A DNA stretch of 14,602 bases, taken from assembly GCA_023091735.1 (NCBI GenBank), contig JALKBU010001210.1, forward strand, positions 1 to 14,602. The letters run 5' to 3'. The notes below the pieces were generated by a model, which saw nothing but the letters and a program-made list of their open reading frames with translations, was not told the origin of the DNA and did no database searches. A program made the translations under genes and the position numbers. Each line of letters begins with the position of its first letter. Within the stretch, counting starts at the first letter, position 1. This document shows positions 14,480 through 14,602 of the stretch, piece by piece. Source of the stretch: Trichomonas tenax. Its lineage: Eukaryota > Parabasalia > Trichomonadida > Trichomonadidae.

Positions 14480-14602
14480 TTAATAAACCCTATACCACGT
14501 GTAAACAGTAATGTATGGAGGCATGTAATCAATACCTGAACCAGTGTCGGCAGTGTTTCCGTAAACTGAATGAATGTGACTTCCTGCATGATCAATGATT
14601 AA
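14480..14602 (-). CDS. C-terminus of a phage tail-fibre-like protein (partial)
   Basis: The minus strand is open from the window edge for 40 codons to TAA (14482-14480). The visible end has DHAGSHIHSVYGN, then GSGIDYMPPYITVYTW. His-Gly-Ser-His-x-His clusters followed by PPYITVYxW close to the C-terminus are a hallmark of bacteriophage tail-fibre and collar-type tip domains. In a transposon of viral origin a fibre of this kind could serve attachment, but only the tail end is seen. It is convergent to the capsid-like block. The start lies beyond the window. Confidence 0.6.
   Translation of the reverse strand, partial: LIIDHAGSHIHSVYGNTADTGSGIDYMPPYITVYTWYRVY

Overview
The window looks like nuclear DNA of a parabasalid protist (a trichomonad, perhaps Tritrichomonas-like). 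It is AT-rich, the genes are short and show no introns, and the histone H2B gene has a TCATT start element 11 nt before its ATG, as the trichomonad initiator would predict. Several stop codons sit in or beside TAAA. A decayed B-box zinc-finger gene and pieces of a Maverick/Polinton-type giant transposon also fit. The assignment is inference; no ribosomal RNA or other phylogenetic marker is present.

Left part (1-3450): the tail of an unrecognised gene (1-153) is followed by about 860 nt without a convincing gene. Next come two adjacent plus-strand frames. The first (1012-1641) is unrecognised. The second (1613-2176) has the His-Asp-Gln-Cys layout of an Ulp1/adenain-fold cysteine protease and carries a cysteine-string insert. 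They join at a run of nine A, so they may be one gene broken by a frameshift. Convergent to them lies a heavily frameshifted B-box zinc-finger pseudogene (about 2185-3446, minus).

Middle part (3479-11661): six intact cellular genes on the minus strand and one on the plus strand. In order they are an unrecognised 147-aa protein, a DHHC palmitoyltransferase with a long charged tail, an 88-aa MGCCC acylated peptide, histone H2B, a 445-aa helical-repeat protein, a FOP-like LisH protein (plus strand) and a single-domain flavodoxin. The palmitoyltransferase and the MGCCC protein are an enzyme/substrate-type pair by sequence, though a direct link is only a guess. The H2B promoter holds an exact E2F-consensus site, a related second site and a 14-bp-arm inverted repeat. 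The divergent region between the helical-repeat and LisH genes holds a phased array of ACATGNCA motifs and an 18-bp perfect palindrome.

Right part (12312-14602): transposon-derived material. A block of about 1.6 kb has a Lys/Glu-rich protein fragment and a broken capsid-like gene, with only 27 nt between them. It is bounded on both sides by related hairpin elements in the same outer orientation. Both hairpins end in a GAA or TTC triloop, and the loop is inverted between copies. Farther right are a 120-bp tandem repeat and the minus-strand 3' end of a gene whose C-terminus resembles phage tail-fibre tips. The hairpins and the mosaic around them are the most unusual part of the window.
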